Source: Burkholderia cepacia
GTDB lineage: Bacteria; Pseudomonadota; Gammaproteobacteria; Burkholderiales; Burkholderiaceae
NCBI RefSeq assembly: GCF_001039005.1
Contig: NZ_LDWR01000004.1
Location: 1 to 64,000 of the forward strand
Reading direction: 5' to 3'
DNA length: 64,000 nt
This document shows positions 18,443 to 29,052 of the stretch, in pieces (the stretch's first letter is position 1; each line of letters starts with the position of its first letter). Both the position numbers and the translations under genes were made by a program. Under the pieces are notes generated by a model. The model worked only from the letters and a program-made list of their open reading frames with translations. It made no database searches and was not told the origin of the DNA.

Positions 18443-18606
18443 GTCTTGCAATACGTCGGCGAACCGGCCGGGCGACTGCGCCCGGGCGGCTGCCGGCCGG
18501 CCCTCGTTCGGCCGGACGGTACGGCTGCCTGGGGCCGGATCAGGTCCGGCCTGGCTGCCCGCCCCTGCCTTGCGGAAGAATCGGGCGGGGCAATCGTACT
18601 ACAGTC

Positions 18607-19671
18607 TCAGCGCACGACCTGCGCGAGCGCGCCGGACTTGTACTGCTCGGCGATCTTGTCGAGCGACACCGGCTTGATCTTGCCGGCCTGGCCTTCGCAG
18701 CCGAACGCGAGGTAACGGTCGACGCAAACCTGCTTCGCCGCTTCGCGCGCGGGCTTCAGGTAGTCGCGCGGATCGAACTTGCCCGGGTTCTCGAACAGGT
18801 AACGACGGATCGCGCCGGTGATCGCGAGACGCAGGTCGGTGTCGATGTTGATCTTGCGCACGCCGTGCTTGATGCCTTCCTGGATTTCCTCGACCGGCAC
18901 GCCGTAGGTTTCCTTCATGTCGCCGCCGAATTCGCGGATCTCGGCCAGCAGTTCCTGCGGCACCGACGACGAACCGTGCATCACGAGGTGCGTGTTCGGG
19001 ATGCGCGCGTGGATTTCCTTGATGCGCTGGATCGACAGGATGTCGCCCGTCGGCTTCTTCGAGAACTTGTACGCGCCGTGCGACGTGCCGATCGCGATCG
19101 CGAGCGCATCGCACTGCGTCAGCTTTACGAAGTCGGCGGCCTGCTCCGGATCGGTCAGCAGCTGCTCGCGGGTCATCGTGCCTTCCGCGCCGTGGCCGTC
19201 TTCCTTGTCGCCCTTCATCGTCTCGAGCGAGCCGAGCACGCCGAGTTCGGCTTCGACCGTCACGCCGATCGAGTGCGCCATCTCGACGACCTTGCGCGAC
19301 ACGTCGACGTTGTACTCGTACGACGCGACCGTCTTGCCGTCGGCTTCGAGCGAACCGTCCATCATCACGCTCGTGAAGCCGCTGCGGATCGCGCCCATGC
19401 AGACGGCCGGCGACTGGCCGTGATCCTGGTGCATCACGACCGGGATGTGCGGGTACGACTCGACCGCTGCTTCGATCAGGTGGCGCAGGAACGGCTCGCC
19501 CGCGTACTTACGCGCGCCGGCCGATGCCTGCATGATCACGGGCGCGCCGACTTGGTCCGCCGCCGCCATGATCGCCTGGACCTGCTCCAGGTTGTTCACG
19601 TTGAAGGCCGGCAGGCCGTAACCGTGCTCTGCCGCGTGGTCCAGCAATTGACGCATTGATACGAGAGGCAT
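18607..19671 (-). CDS. fba: Class II fructose-1,6-bisphosphate aldolase
   Basis: Zinc-dependent aldolase of glycolysis, gluconeogenesis and the Calvin-type cycle; 354 residues, typical of the CbbA/Calvin-type class II subfamily. Zinc and substrate motifs: [11 protein letters not shown] (His ligands), [11 protein letters not shown], and GTSHGAYKF, then MHGSSSVP. The start [13 protein letters not shown] is conserved; AAGGAG lies just upstream. Downstream of pyk on the same strand but separated from it by a strong terminator, so it has its own promoter. Confidence 0.96.
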   Translation of the reverse strand: MPLVSMRQLLDHAAEHGYGLPAFNVNNLEQVQAIMAAADQVGAPVIMQASAGARKYAGEPFLRHLIEAAVESYPHIPVVMHQDHGQSPAVCMGAIRSGFTSVMMDGSLEADGKTVASYEYNVDVSRKVVEMAHSIGVTVEAELGVLGSLETMKGDKEDGHGAEGTMTREQLLTDPEQAADFVKLTQCDALAIAIGTSHGAYKFSKKPTGDILSIQRIKEIHARIPNTHLVMHGSSSVPQELLAEIREFGGDMKETYGVPVEEIQEGIKHGVRKINIDTDLRLAITGAIRRYLFENPGKFDPRDYLKPAREAAKQVCVDRYLAFGCEGQAGKIKPVSLDKIAEQYKSGALAQVVR

Positions 19672-19863
19672 TGTGGAACTCCTTGGAATGAAAACCGGTG
19701 CGCCCTGACGCCGGCGCGGCGCTCGCTCCCGTTCAAACCGGGGTGGCGCGGCGCGGCTGAGCGTCGAATAGCCGCATTTTATCGCGAAGCGCCTCCGATG
19801 CCGACCGCCCGGTGACGCCCACTCGCAATTTGTTACGTTCGCACGGCACAATGCGGGCAAAAA

Positions 19864-19907
19864 AGAGAAAAAAAGCCGCGCGGGGCTTCGGACCCCGCGC
19901 GGCTTTT
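19864..19907 (-). terminator. Rho-independent terminator of pyk
   Basis: 15-bp perfect stem (AAAAGCCGCGCGGGG and complement at 19871-19885 and 19893-19907) with a 7-base loop; on the minus strand the hairpin is followed by a long T-rich stretch. It ends the pyk transcript before fba. Confidence 0.92.
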
Positions 19908-19984
19908 GCGTGAAAAACGGTGCCCGATCGAATTCGATCGACCGGACCGCCGGCCCGCAGGCCGGCCAGGTGCTCAATCGGCGC

Positions 19985-21421
19985 TCAATAGTGCTCGCCG
20001 ACCCGCACGATCTTCAGCGTGTTGGTGCCGCCCGCCTGCCCCATCGGCTCGCCGACGGTCAGCACGACCATGTCGCCGTGCTGCACGTAGCCTTGCTTGA
20101 CGACGATCTCGAGCGCCGCCTGCAGCGCCGAGTCGCGGTCGCTGTTGAATTCGACGTGCAGCGGCGTCACGTTGCGGTACAGCGCCATCGTGCGCTCGCT
20201 GCCGACCCGCGGCGTCAGCGCGAAGATCGGCACGTGCGTGTAGTGACGCGACATCCACAGCGCGGTCGCGCCCGATTCGGTCAGCGCGATGATCGCCTTC
20301 GCGCCCAGGTGGTACGCGGTGAACAGCGCGCCCATCGCGATCGACTGGTCGATGCGCGTGAACGTGCGGTCGAGGAAATCCTTGTCCAGCTCGACGTGCT
20401 CCGACTTTTCCGCCTCGACGCACACGGCCGCCATCGTCTCGATCGTGACGACCGGGTACTTGCCGGCGGCTGTCTCGGCCGACAGCATCACCGCGTCGGT
20501 GCCGTCGAGCACCGCGTTCGCGACGTCCGACACTTCCGCGCGGGTCGGCACCGGCGCGTAGATCATCGATTCCATCATCTGCGTCGCGGTGATCACGAGC
20601 TTGTTCGACTCGCGCGCCATCCGGATCATCCGCTTCTGCAGCGCCGGCACGGCCGCGTTGCCCACTTCCACCGCGAGGTCGCCACGCGCGACCATGATGC
20701 CGTCGGACGCGTCGAGGATGCTCTGCAGCGCCGGGATCGCCTCCGCTCGCTCGATCTTCGCGATCATCTTCGGCTTGATGCCGTACGGCGCACCCGCGAT
20801 GTTCGCGAGCTGACGCGCCATTTCCATGTCGGTCGCGTTCTTCGGGAACGACACCGCGACGAGGTCCGCGCCGAGCGACATCGCGGTGCGGATGTCTTCC
20901 ATGTCCTTCGCGGTCAGCGCGGGCGCCGACAGGCCGCCGCCCTGGCGGTTGATCCCCTTGTTGTTCGACAGCTCGCCGCCCACCTTGACGGTCGTGTGGA
21001 TCTCGTCGCCGAGCACGCGCTCGACGGTCAGCACGATCAGGCCGTCGTTCAGCAGCAGCAGGTCGCCCGGACGCAGGTCGCGCGGCAGTTCCTTGTAGTC
21101 GAGGCCGACGCGCTCGTCGTTGCCGAGCTCGCAAGCCGCGTCGAGGATGAACGGCTGCCCCGGCACGAGCGTGGTCTTGCCGTTCTCGAACTTGCCGACG
21201 CGGATTTTCGGGCCCTGGAGGTCGGCCATGATCGCGATCTCGCGGCCGACCTTGCGGGCGGCCTCGCGCACCATCTCGGCGCGCTGGCGGTGATCGTCGG
21301 CCGTGCCGTGCGAAAAATTGAGCCGCACGACGTCGAGGCCCGCCTGCATCATCTGCAGCAGAATCTCCGGCGAACTGGAAGCCGGGCCGATCGTGGCGAC
21401 TATCTTGGTGGCGCGCTGCAT
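19985..21421 (-). CDS. pyk: Pyruvate kinase
   Basis: Last step of glycolysis, PEP + ADP to pyruvate + ATP. 478 residues, normal for proteobacterial PykA-type enzymes. Motifs: [37 protein letters not shown], active-site [10 protein letters not shown] and [13 protein letters not shown]. The start MQRATK at 21421 is chosen because GAGGAG precedes it; an ATG four codons upstream overlaps that site. The 285 bp between this start and the pgk stop carry no gene. Confidence 0.96.
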   Translation of the reverse strand: MQRATKIVATIGPASSSPEILLQMMQAGLDVVRLNFSHGTADDHRQRAEMVREAARKVGREIAIMADLQGPKIRVGKFENGKTTLVPGQPFILDAACELGNDERVGLDYKELPRDLRPGDLLLLNDGLIVLTVERVLGDEIHTTVKVGGELSNNKGINRQGGGLSAPALTAKDMEDIRTAMSLGADLVAVSFPKNATDMEMARQLANIAGAPYGIKPKMIAKIERAEAIPALQSILDASDGIMVARGDLAVEVGNAAVPALQKRMIRMARESNKLVITATQMMESMIYAPVPTRAEVSDVANAVLDGTDAVMLSAETAAGKYPVVTIETMAAVCVEAEKSEHVELDKDFLDRTFTRIDQSIAMGALFTAYHLGAKAIIALTESGATALWMSRHYTHVPIFALTPRVGSERTMALYRNVTPLHVEFNSDRDSALQAALEIVVKQGYVQHGDMVVLTVGEPMGQAGGTNTLKIVRVGEHY

Positions 21422-21705
21422 GAAACTCCTCATCTGGATCAAGGTGGATGCGCTGGGTGAAACGCTGCGAGAGCCGGAAGCGGCGGGCCCAGCGGCGGCC
21501 GTTCCGGAGGGCGTGCCGGTGCTTGCGCCCGGCATCGCTTTGTTCTGAATTTCGTGGTGCTGCACGGCCGCGTCGCCGGCGGCCGCCGGTGCGCGCGGGG
21601 CGGTGTTCGCCCGCGCGGGCGCGCGTTTGCGCTTGCCCGCGCCGGCCGGCTGCTCCGCTTTCGCGGAGCGCGCGGCCTTCGTCACCCCTGCGCGCGCCGC
21701 CACGC

Positions 21706-22902
21706 TCAGGCCGCCCGCGTTTCGAGCACTTCCACCGCCGGCAGCTTCTTCCCCTCGAGGAACTCGAGGAAGGCGCCGCCGCCCGTCGAGATGTAGCTGA
21801 CCTGGTCGTGGATGCCGTACTTCGCGATGGCCGCGAGCGTGTCGCCGCCGCCCGCGATCGAGAACGCGGAAGACTTGGCGATCGCTTCCGCGAGCGTCTT
21901 GGTGCCGTTGCCGAACTGGTCGAACTCGAACACGCCGACCGGGCCGTTCCACACGATCGTGCCGGCCTTCTCGAGCTGGCTCGCGAGCGCCTTGGCGGTA
22001 TCCGGGCCGATGTCGAGGATCATGTCGTCAGCCTCGATGTCGGCGACCTGCTTCACCGTGGCCACGGCCGTCGGCGAGAATTCCTTGGCCGTCACGACGT
22101 CGGTCGGGATCGGCACCGACGCGCCGCGCTTGCGCGCGTCGTCGATGATCGCCTTCGCGTCGCCGACGAGGTCGGTTTCCGCGAGCGACTTGCCGATCGG
22201 CAGACCGGCCGCGAGCATGAACGTGTTCGCGATGCCGCCGCCGACGATCAGCTGGTCGACCTTCTCGGCCAGCGACTTCAGGATCGTCAACTTGGTCGAC
22301 ACCTTCGAGCCGGCGACGATCGCCACCAGCGGGCGGGCAGGGTTGCCGAGCGCCTTGCCGAGCGCGTCGAGTTCGGCGGCCAGCAGCGGGCCCGCGCACG
22401 CGACCGGCGCGTACTTCGCGATCCCGTGCGTGGTCGCTTCCGCGCGGTGCGCGGTGCCGAACGCGTCGTTCACGTACACGTCGCAGAGCTTCGCCATCTT
22501 CTGCGCGAGCTCGTCCGAATTCTTCTTCTCGCCCTTGTTCACGCGGCAGTTCTCGAGCAGCACGACCTGGCCCGGCGCGACGTTCACGCCGTTTTCGACC
22601 CAGTTCGAGACGAGCGGCACGTCGCGGCCGAGCAGCTCGGCGAGGCGCTTCGCGACGGGCGCGAGCGAGTCTTCCGGCTTGAATTCGCCTTCGGTCGGGC
22701 GGCCGAGGTGCGACGTGACCATCACGGCCGCGCCGGCGTCGAGCGCGGCCTGGATGGCCGGCACGGACGCACGCACGCGGGTGTCCTCGGTGATGTTGCC
22801 CTGGTCGTCCTGCGGGACGTTCAGGTCGGCGCGGATGAACACCCGCTTGCCGGCGAGCTGGCCGGCGGCGATCAGGTCGGTAAGACGCTTGACTTGGCTC
22901 AT
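21706..22902 (-). CDS. pgk: Phosphoglycerate kinase
   Basis: Glycolytic kinase interconverting 1,3-bisphosphoglycerate and 3-phosphoglycerate. 398 residues. Motifs: [32 protein letters not shown]-type segment ([11 protein letters not shown]), NGPVGVFE and GGGDTLAA near the C-terminus. The start [10 protein letters not shown] at 22902 matches the family. Upstream of pyk on the same strand, an arrangement of central carbon genes common in Burkholderia. The 280 bp upstream of its start hold no gene and presumably its promoter. Confidence 0.96.
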   Translation of the reverse strand: MSQVKRLTDLIAAGQLAGKRVFIRADLNVPQDDQGNITEDTRVRASVPAIQAALDAGAAVMVTSHLGRPTEGEFKPEDSLAPVAKRLAELLGRDVPLVSNWVENGVNVAPGQVVLLENCRVNKGEKKNSDELAQKMAKLCDVYVNDAFGTAHRAEATTHGIAKYAPVACAGPLLAAELDALGKALGNPARPLVAIVAGSKVSTKLTILKSLAEKVDQLIVGGGIANTFMLAAGLPIGKSLAETDLVGDAKAIIDDARKRGASVPIPTDVVTAKEFSPTAVATVKQVADIEADDMILDIGPDTAKALASQLEKAGTIVWNGPVGVFEFDQFGNGTKTLAEAIAKSSAFSIAGGGDTLAAIAKYGIHDQVSYISTGGGAFLEFLEGKKLPAVEVLETRAA

Positions 22903-23182
22903 GTTGAACAGATTGAAGTAGTGGATGGGGAAAGGGGGTTCACGCTGGATGTGCGCGGGCTGCCGCGAAAGGGCGCCGGATGCGGCCGTGGCTGGCGGTT
23001 CGCATGACGCGCACGGGTAAAAAATCTCGAACGGGCATTCTAGCCGATCCACCCGGCAGACTGACCCGTGCGGCGGCGAATTCCGCCTATTTGGGATCGC
23101 GTGCGGGAACGGACACATTGCCGCAACGCAGCAATGCAGCCGCGCGGGCGGCAGGCGCCCGGCCGGCCGGAACGGCGGCCCA

Positions 23183-23506
23183 TCAGAAGATCACGCGCAG
23201 CACGGTGAAGACGAGCATCCCGACGACGATCGTGCCGAGCATGCTGCGCCGCCACAAAAACCAGCCGAGGCCGGCGAGCGCCGCGTAGAACGGATGGTTG
23301 GACAGCGCGAACGACAGCCCGGCCGGCGTTTCGAGCACGTCGGGCAGCACGACGGCGACGAGCGCGGCCGCCGGCGCGTAGCGCAGCGCGCGCTGCGCGC
23401 GTTCCGGCAGCACGGTGCGCTCGCCGCCGATCAGGAACAGTGCGCGCGTGACGGCCGTGACGATCGTCATCCCGACGATGACGATCCAGATCTCCGTCGC
23501 GCTCAT
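23183..23506 (-). CDS. azlD: Branched-chain amino acid exporter small subunit AzlD
   Basis: 107-residue membrane protein with about four helices ([22 protein letters not shown] at the start, [14 protein letters not shown], and [16 protein letters not shown] at the end), the size and pattern of AzlD/YgaH. It overlaps azlC by 4 bp (ATGA), indicating translational coupling. Together they form an AzlCD-type two-component permease exporting branched-chain amino acids or analogues. Confidence 0.9.
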   Translation of the reverse strand: MSATEIWIVIVGMTIVTAVTRALFLIGGERTVLPERAQRALRYAPAAALVAVVLPDVLETPAGLSFALSNHPFYAALAGLGWFLWRRSMLGTIVVGMLVFTVLRVIF

Positions 23507-24258
23507 TCGATCTCCTTTTCGTGCACGGTTTCGGTGCGGATGCGCCGCCAGTCGGCCCGCTCGACGAAGAAATCGGCCGAGCAGCCGGCCGCGAGCGCGG
23601 CGAGCACCGCCAACGGCAGCGCGAGCCGGTACGGCAGGTCGAACGCGACGAGCGACACGATGCCCGCGACCGCGACGGCCGCGAGCGTCGAGCGGTTCGC
23701 GACCGCCGACACCATGATCGGGATCAGCGCGAGCGTGCCGGCCAGCTCGAGGCCCCAGCTCGCGGGGAAGAAGCTCGCGAGCAGGATGCCGGCGAGCGAC
23801 GACACCTGCCACGACACCCAGCTCGCGAGCGCCATCCCCCAGAAATACGCTTCCTTGCCCGGCACCTGGCCGTATGCGAAGCCCTGTTTCTGGAACAGCA
23901 GGTAGATCACGTCGCCGTTGAAATAGCCGATCGCGAGACGCCGCCACAGCGGCAGGTAGGAAAAATGGGGAGCAAGCCCGGCGCTGAAGATCACGAAACG
24001 CGTGTTGACCATCGCGGCCGTGAGCAGCACGGTCCAGATCGGCAGCTTCGCCGCAAGGAGCGGCAGCACCGCGAGCTGCGACGAGCCCGCGTAGACGAGC
24101 AGCGACATCGCGCTCGCCTGCCCGAGCGTCATGACCGACTTGCTCATCGCGATGCCGGTGACGAGCCCCCAGGACAGGATCGCCATCAGTGTCGGGGAAT
24201 AGTCGCGCGCGCCCTGGATCAGCGCGAAGCGGTCGGTGGCGGACAATCGAGCGAGCAT
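23503..24258 (-). CDS. azlC: Branched-chain amino acid exporter large subunit AzlC
   Basis: 251-residue polytopic inner-membrane protein of the AzlC/YgaZ family; GARDYSPTLMAILSWGLVTGIAM and VYAGSSQLAVLPLLA are characteristic. The start at 24258 (MLARLSATDRF) fits the family length; the longer frame begins in Arg-rich shadow sequence. Divergent from ilvE, which makes branched-chain amino acids, so shared regulation is plausible. Confidence 0.9.
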   Translation of the reverse strand: MLARLSATDRFALIQGARDYSPTLMAILSWGLVTGIAMSKSVMTLGQASAMSLLVYAGSSQLAVLPLLAAKLPIWTVLLTAAMVNTRFVIFSAGLAPHFSYLPLWRRLAIGYFNGDVIYLLFQKQGFAYGQVPGKEAYFWGMALASWVSWQVSSLAGILLASFFPASWGLELAGTLALIPIMVSAVANRSTLAAVAVAGIVSLVAFDLPYRLALPLAVLAALAAGCSADFFVERADWRRIRTETVHEKEIE

Positions 24259-24452
24259 GGGAAAGCGGGCCGCAGCGGGCGGTTCGTCGGGACGCCGGCG
24301 CCTCCTGCCGGTACGCCCCATCGTTATTGGAATCGGTACCGGGCGATTATAGCGCCGCCCCCGCGCCGACCGACCGGGTCGTCACCAAATGACGCTAAAA
24401 TAAGCGTCTTTCCGGCTCAACGCTGCACACAACCGCATCCCAGGAGAATCCT

Positions 24453-25376
24453 ATGTCAATGGCCGACCGCGACGGCAAGATCTGGATGGACGGCAAGCTG
24501 ATCGACTGGCGCGACGCCAAGATCCACGTCCTGACCCACACGCTGCACTACGGCATGGGCGTCTTCGAGGGCGTGCGCGCGTACAAGGCGGCCGACGGCA
24601 GCACGGCGATCTTCCGCCTGCGCGAGCACACGAAACGTCTGCTGAATTCGGCGAAGATCTTCCAGATGGACGTGCCGTTCGACCGTGAAACGCTCGAAGC
24701 CGCGCAGCTCGAAGTCGTGCGCGAGAACAAGCTCGAGTCGGGCTACCTGCGCCCGATCATCTGGGTCGGCTCGGAAAAGCTCGGCGTGTCGGCGAAGGGC
24801 AACACGATCCACGTCGCGATCGCCGCGTGGCCGTGGGGCGCGTACCTCGGCGAGGACGGCCTCGCGAAGGGCATCCGCGTGAAGACGTCGTCGTTCACGC
24901 GCCACCACGTGAACGTGTCGATGGTGCGCGCGAAGGCGTCGGGCTGGTACGTGAACTCGATCCTGGCGAACCAGGAAGCGACGGCCGACGGCTACGACGA
25001 AGCGCTGCTGCTCGACGTCGACGGCTACGTGTCGGAAGGCTCGGGCGAGAACTTCTTCCTCGTGAACAACGGCAAGCTGTACACGCCCGACCTGTCGTCG
25101 TGCCTCGACGGCATCACGCGCGACACGATCATCACGCTCGCGAAGGATGCCGGCATCGAGGTGATCGAGAAGCGCATCACGCGCGACGAGGTCTACACGG
25201 CCGACGAAGCGTTCTTCACCGGCACCGCCGCTGAAGTCACGCCGATCCGCGAGCTCGACAACCGCACGATCGGCAGCGGCGCGCGCGGCCCCGTCACGGA
25301 AAAGCTCCAGTCTGCGTTTTTCGATATCGTGACGGGCAAGAACGCGAAGTATGCGCACTGGCTGACGAAGGTCTGA
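24453..25376 (+). CDS. ilvE: Branched-chain amino acid aminotransferase
   Basis: PLP enzyme (fold type IV) that transaminates the keto acids of Leu, Ile and Val. 307 residues. Visible motifs: THTLHYGMGVFEGVRAYK, ERPIIW-like region (LRPIIWVGSEKLG), SMVRAKASGWYVNS with the PLP lysine, EGSGENFFLV and FFTGTAAEVTPI. The start follows AGGAG. First gene of a short set with the zinc-finger protein and waaF downstream. Confidence 0.96.
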   Translation: MSMADRDGKIWMDGKLIDWRDAKIHVLTHTLHYGMGVFEGVRAYKAADGSTAIFRLREHTKRLLNSAKIFQMDVPFDRETLEAAQLEVVRENKLESGYLRPIIWVGSEKLGVSAKGNTIHVAIAAWPWGAYLGEDGLAKGIRVKTSSFTRHHVNVSMVRAKASGWYVNSILANQEATADGYDEALLLDVDGYVSEGSGENFFLVNNGKLYTPDLSSCLDGITRDTIITLAKDAGIEVIEKRITRDEVYTADEAFFTGTAAEVTPIRELDNRTIGSGARGPVTEKLQSAFFDIVTGKNAKYAHWLTKV

Positions 25377-25426
25377 GCGCGCCGCGCCCCCGACCGCCCC
25401 ACAAAAGAGTGATAAGAGAAAGTCTC

Positions 25427-25621
25427 ATGAGTGAAATCAAGGAAATGCCGCTGGTCGAGCTGACGGCCAAGGATCTTCCCGCGTACTGCCCGAACCCGGC
25501 CATGGCGCGCTGGAGCGCGCACCCGCGCGTCTTCATCGACGTCTCTCACGGCGAGGCACGCTGCCCGTACTGCGGCACGCGCTACAAGCTGCGCGACGGC
25601 GAGGTCGTCAAGGGCCACTGA
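25427..25621 (+). CDS. Small CHCC zinc-finger domain protein
   Basis: 64 residues with the pattern Cys...His...Cys-x2-Cys (YCPN, WSAHPRVFIDVSHGEARCPYCGTRY), matching the zf-CHCC family, related to the NDUFS6 subunit of complex I. Probably binds one zinc ion. The function of the free-standing bacterial form is not established. The start at 25427 gives the conserved MSEIKEMPLVEL; ilvE ends 50 bp upstream. Confidence 0.88.
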   Translation: MSEIKEMPLVELTAKDLPAYCPNPAMARWSAHPRVFIDVSHGEARCPYCGTRYKLRDGEVVKGH

Positions 25622-25761
25622 GCCCGGGCGGCCGGGCCCGCGGGCCCGCCGACTCGCGAGGCGGCGCAGCCGGATGCCCGGCGCGCCGCCCTTCTCCATT
25701 CTGGCAACCCGAACGCGGCGCCCGCGCGCCGTGCTTCATTACGACATCGGAAGTCGACCTG

Positions 25762-26799
25762 ATGCGTCGAGCGCTGGTTATCGCACCGAATTGGATCGGT
25801 GACGCATTGATGGCGCAGCCGCTTTTTGCGCTGCTGAAGAAACTCCATCCCCGCATCGCGATCGATGCGGTCGCGCCCTCGTGGGTCGCGCCCGTGCTCG
25901 AGCGGATGCCCGAGATCCACGATGTCTACGCGACCGATCTCGCGCACGGCAAGCTGCAACTGCTGCGCCGCTGGCAGCTCGCGAGCGACCTGCGCGACGT
26001 CGGCTACGACGCGGCGTACGTGCTGCCGAATTCGCTGAAGTCCGCGGTGATCCCGTGGCTCGCGAACATCCCGCTGCGGATCGGCTACACGGGCGAGCAC
26101 CGCTACGGGCTGCTGAACGTGCGGCACGCGAACCCGACCAAGTCGGGCGAGCGGCCGCCGATGACGACCCACTACGCGGCGCTCGCCTACGCGCCGGGCG
26201 CGAAGCTGCCCGAGTCGATGAAGACGCTGCCCGCGCCGCGCCTCGACGCGGACCTGAACGAAACAGCGCGCGTGTCCGCGCGTTTCAATCTCGATACACG
26301 CAAGCCGCTCGTCGTGTTCTGCCCGGGCGCCGAATACGGCCCGGCCAAGCGCTGGCCGCCCGAGCACTTCGCGTCGCTCGCGACGATCGTGCACCAGTCG
26401 TTCCCGTACACGCAGATCGTCGCGCTCGGCTCGCAGAAGGACGCCGCGGCCGCGCAGGCGATCGCCGACCACGCGCCGAACGTGCGCAACCTGTGCGGGC
26501 AGACGTCGCTGTCCGAGGCGTGCGCGCTGATCGCGCGCGCGAACGCCGTCGTCACCAACGATTCGGGGCTGATGCACGTCGCCGCCGCGCTGCGACGGCC
26601 GCTCGTCGCGCTGTACGGATCGACCGATCCGCGCCACACCCCTCCGCTGTCGGACCTGGCGAAGGTACAATGGCTGCATCTCGAATGCAGTCCCTGCTTT
26701 GAACGCGAGTGCCCGCTCGGCCACCTGAAGTGCCTGCGCGAACTCGGTCCCGAGCAGGTATTCGGCGATTTGCGCGGCATGCTCGTCGGGCAGCGCTGA
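25762..26799 (+). CDS. waaF: ADP-heptose:LPS heptosyltransferase II
   Basis: Adds the second heptose to the LPS inner core on the cytoplasmic face of the inner membrane. 345 residues, GT9 family: VIAPNWIGDALMAQPLF at the N-terminus, CPGAEYGPAKRWP for ADP-heptose binding, and TNDSGLMHVAAALRRPLVALYG near the C-terminus. The start at 25762 gives the conserved MRRALVIAPNWIGD. Confidence 0.95.
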   Translation: MRRALVIAPNWIGDALMAQPLFALLKKLHPRIAIDAVAPSWVAPVLERMPEIHDVYATDLAHGKLQLLRRWQLASDLRDVGYDAAYVLPNSLKSAVIPWLANIPLRIGYTGEHRYGLLNVRHANPTKSGERPPMTTHYAALAYAPGAKLPESMKTLPAPRLDADLNETARVSARFNLDTRKPLVVFCPGAEYGPAKRWPPEHFASLATIVHQSFPYTQIVALGSQKDAAAAQAIADHAPNVRNLCGQTSLSEACALIARANAVVTNDSGLMHVAAALRRPLVALYGSTDPRHTPPLSDLAKVQWLHLECSPCFERECPLGHLKCLRELGPEQVFGDLRGMLVGQR

Positions 26800-26914
26800 C
26801 CCTGACCGGCAGCGTCGCACGACGCGCCGGGCAATCCGATTCACCGGTGTACGGCGGCCCCATCCGGGCCGCCGTGCTGAATACGGCGCGCGACGCGCGC
26901 GAGAGATAACCCCG

Positions 26915-27361
26915 ATGCCACGTTTTGCCCGCCTCTTCGAAGCCGCTGCCGATACGCTGAACGCCTACTATCAGGCCGTCGCCGATGCCAATCTCGACGC
27001 GCTGCTGGCGTTGTGGATCGACGAGGATTTCGCCAGCTGCGTGTGGGCGGACGGCGAGCATCTGCACGGCCTCGACCAGATCCGCAGCGGGCTCGCCAAC
27101 CGGCTCGCGACGCGCCCCGTGACGATCGAACCGCTCGACATCCGCGTGTACGACAGTCTCGGCACGGTCGTCTATACGATCGCCGAGGCGCATCAGCAGG
27201 CCGACCTGACGGCCGAACCCGACATGGTTTTCGCGACGTACGTGATGATCCACGAACGCGGCGAGTGGCGCATCGCGCACATCCACGCGAGCCCGATTCC
27301 CGAACAAGCGGCCGGGCAGTTCGCCGCGAAGATCCGTCATGGGCAGGGCCCGCTGCACTGA
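26915..27361 (+). CDS. SnoaL/NTF2-like (SgcJ-type) protein
   Basis: 148 residues with an NTF2-like cone fold: AAADTLNAYYQAVADANLDALLALWIDEDF, then VWADGEHLHGLDQIRSGL and EWRIAHIHASPIP. Proteins of this type bind small ligands or catalyse isomerase-like steps; no specific activity is indicated. It overlaps nothing and sits 34 bp before the YheT-type hydrolase start, so they are probably cotranscribed. Confidence 0.8.
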   Translation: MPRFARLFEAAADTLNAYYQAVADANLDALLALWIDEDFASCVWADGEHLHGLDQIRSGLANRLATRPVTIEPLDIRVYDSLGTVVYTIAEAHQQADLTAEPDMVFATYVMIHERGEWRIAHIHASPIPEQAAGQFAAKIRHGQGPLH

Positions 27362-27395
27362 CGAAAAGACGAAGCAACGCATACGCGGGGCGATC

Positions 27396-28433
27396 ATGAG
27401 TACGGCTTCTCCGCCCACCTCGCCGCTGACCGGGGCTCCGGCCCCAGACGACGACACACTGCGCTATCGCGCACCACGCTGGCTGCCGAACAGCCATGCG
27501 CAAACCATCGTGCCCGCGCTGTTCGCGCGGCGTCCGGCTGTCGCATACCGGCGAGAGCGATGGGAAACGCCCGATCACGACTTCATCGATCTCGACTGGG
27601 TCGCCCATCTCGACAGCGCGGCGCCGCCGCCCGATGCGCCGCTGTTCGTGCTGTTCCACGGCCTCGAAGGCAGCTCCGGCTCACACTACGCGCTCGCGAT
27701 GATGGCCGCCGCGCGCGCGAAGGGCTGGCACGCCGTCGTGCCGCACTTCCGCAGTTGCAGCGGCGAGATCAACCGCCAGCCGCGCTTCTATCATCTTGCC
27801 GACAGCGCCGAGGTCGACTGGATCCTGCGCCGGCTGGCCGCGCAACATCGCGGGCCGCTGGTCGCGGCCGGCGTGTCGCTCGGCGGCAACGTGCTGCTGC
27901 GCTGGCTCGGCGAGCATCGCAGCGATACATCGATCCTGCGGGCGGCCGCCGCGATCTCGACGCCGATCGACGTGCACGCGGGCGGCCGCGCGCTGTCGCA
28001 GGGGTTCGCGATGGTCTACACGCGCAGCTTCCTGAAGACGCTCAAGCGCAAGGCGCTCACGAAGCTCGACCAGTACCCGGGGCTGTTCGACCGCGACGCG
28101 ATGCTGCAGGCCGTGACGATGCGCGACTTCGACGAAATCGTGACCGCGCCGCTGCACGGTTTCGCGGACGCCGACGACTACTGGACGAAAGCGACGACGC
28201 GGCCGCTGCTGCCCGCGATCGACGTGCCGACGCTGATCCTCAACGCCCGCAACGACCCGTTCCTGCCCGAGTCGGCGCTGCCGGGGCCGGCCGACGTGTC
28301 GCCGGCCGTCGAGCTCGACCAGCCCGCGGACGGCGGCCACGCGGGATTCATGACCGGGCCGTTCCCCGGCCGCCTCGACTGGCTGTCGGCGCGGGTGTTC
28401 GGCTATTGCTCGAAATTCGTCGACCATGGATGA
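27396..28433 (+). CDS. YheT-family alpha/beta hydrolase
   Basis: 345 residues, cytoplasmic. The family pattern is clear: RYRAPRWLPNSHAQTIVPAL near the N-terminus, oxyanion region FHGLEGSSGSHY, nucleophile elbow GVSLGGNVLLRW (Ser), late Asp in NARNDPF and His in DGGHAGFM. The start at 27396 avoids overlap with the SnoaL-like gene; an upstream ATG in the same frame would overlap it. The natural substrate is unknown, likely an ester. Confidence 0.9.
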   Translation: MSTASPPTSPLTGAPAPDDDTLRYRAPRWLPNSHAQTIVPALFARRPAVAYRRERWETPDHDFIDLDWVAHLDSAAPPPDAPLFVLFHGLEGSSGSHYALAMMAAARAKGWHAVVPHFRSCSGEINRQPRFYHLADSAEVDWILRRLAAQHRGPLVAAGVSLGGNVLLRWLGEHRSDTSILRAAAAISTPIDVHAGGRALSQGFAMVYTRSFLKTLKRKALTKLDQYPGLFDRDAMLQAVTMRDFDEIVTAPLHGFADADDYWTKATTRPLLPAIDVPTLILNARNDPFLPESALPGPADVSPAVELDQPADGGHAGFMTGPFPGRLDWLSARVFGYCSKFVDHG

Positions 28434-29013
28434 CATCGTCAGGCAGGCGCTCGCCAAATGGCCGAACGTGCCGCACTGCACCGGCTGGCTGCTGCTCGAC
28501 CGGCGCGGCGAATGGCGGCTGCGCGACGACGCGGCGCAGGCGGCCGGCGAACTCGGCTCGCCGATCCGGCATGCGGCGCTGAACGCGTTCATCGGCCGCA
28601 ACTACGAATGCGACGCGCAGGGCCAGTGGTTCTTCCAGAACGGGCCGCAGCGCGTGTACGTCGAGCTCGCCTATACGCCGTGGGTCGTCCGGCTCGCCGA
28701 GCGCGACGGACAGCTCACGCTCACCGACCAGACGGGCGCGCCGTTCGAACCGGACGAAGCCTGGCTCGACGACGGGGGCGGCGTGCTGTTCCGCGATGCG
28801 GGCACGCCGCCGCGCATCGCAGCGCTGCACGACCACGACCTCGGGCTGTTCGCCGATCACGCGGACTTCGACGCCGCGCCGCCGGTGCTGCGCTGGCGCG
28901 ACGGCCGCACGCTGCCGCTCGACACCATCGTCTGCGCGGACGTGCCCGCGCGGTTCGGTTACGTCGCGAGTCCGGCGCGGCGGGCGCGCGACGCCGCCGA
29001 CAGCGGCGACTGA
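28426..29013 (+). CDS. Conserved hypothetical protein overlapping the YheT gene
   Basis: 195 residues, not recognised. It overlaps the end of the hydrolase gene by 8 bp, so translation is coupled. The sequence is acidic, Trp-rich and globular (GWLLLDRRGEWRLRDD, YECDAQGQWFFQNGPQRVYV, TPWVVRLAERDGQLTLTD), without signal peptide or membrane helices. The coding choice is supported by good start context and codon use like its neighbours. Convergent with the M48 protease gene. Confidence 0.8.
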   Translation: MDDIVRQALAKWPNVPHCTGWLLLDRRGEWRLRDDAAQAAGELGSPIRHAALNAFIGRNYECDAQGQWFFQNGPQRVYVELAYTPWVVRLAERDGQLTLTDQTGAPFEPDEAWLDDGGGVLFRDAGTPPRIAALHDHDLGLFADHADFDAAPPVLRWRDGRTLPLDTIVCADVPARFGYVASPARRARDAADSGD

Positions 29014-29052
29014 TCCGCCGCCGCCCCGCCCGCGTTCGCCCTGCACGGGCCG

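Noticed and set aside
26853..26874. Hairpin between waaF and the SnoaL-like gene as terminator
   Set aside because: The stem is GC-rich but no T-run follows, so it is not called.
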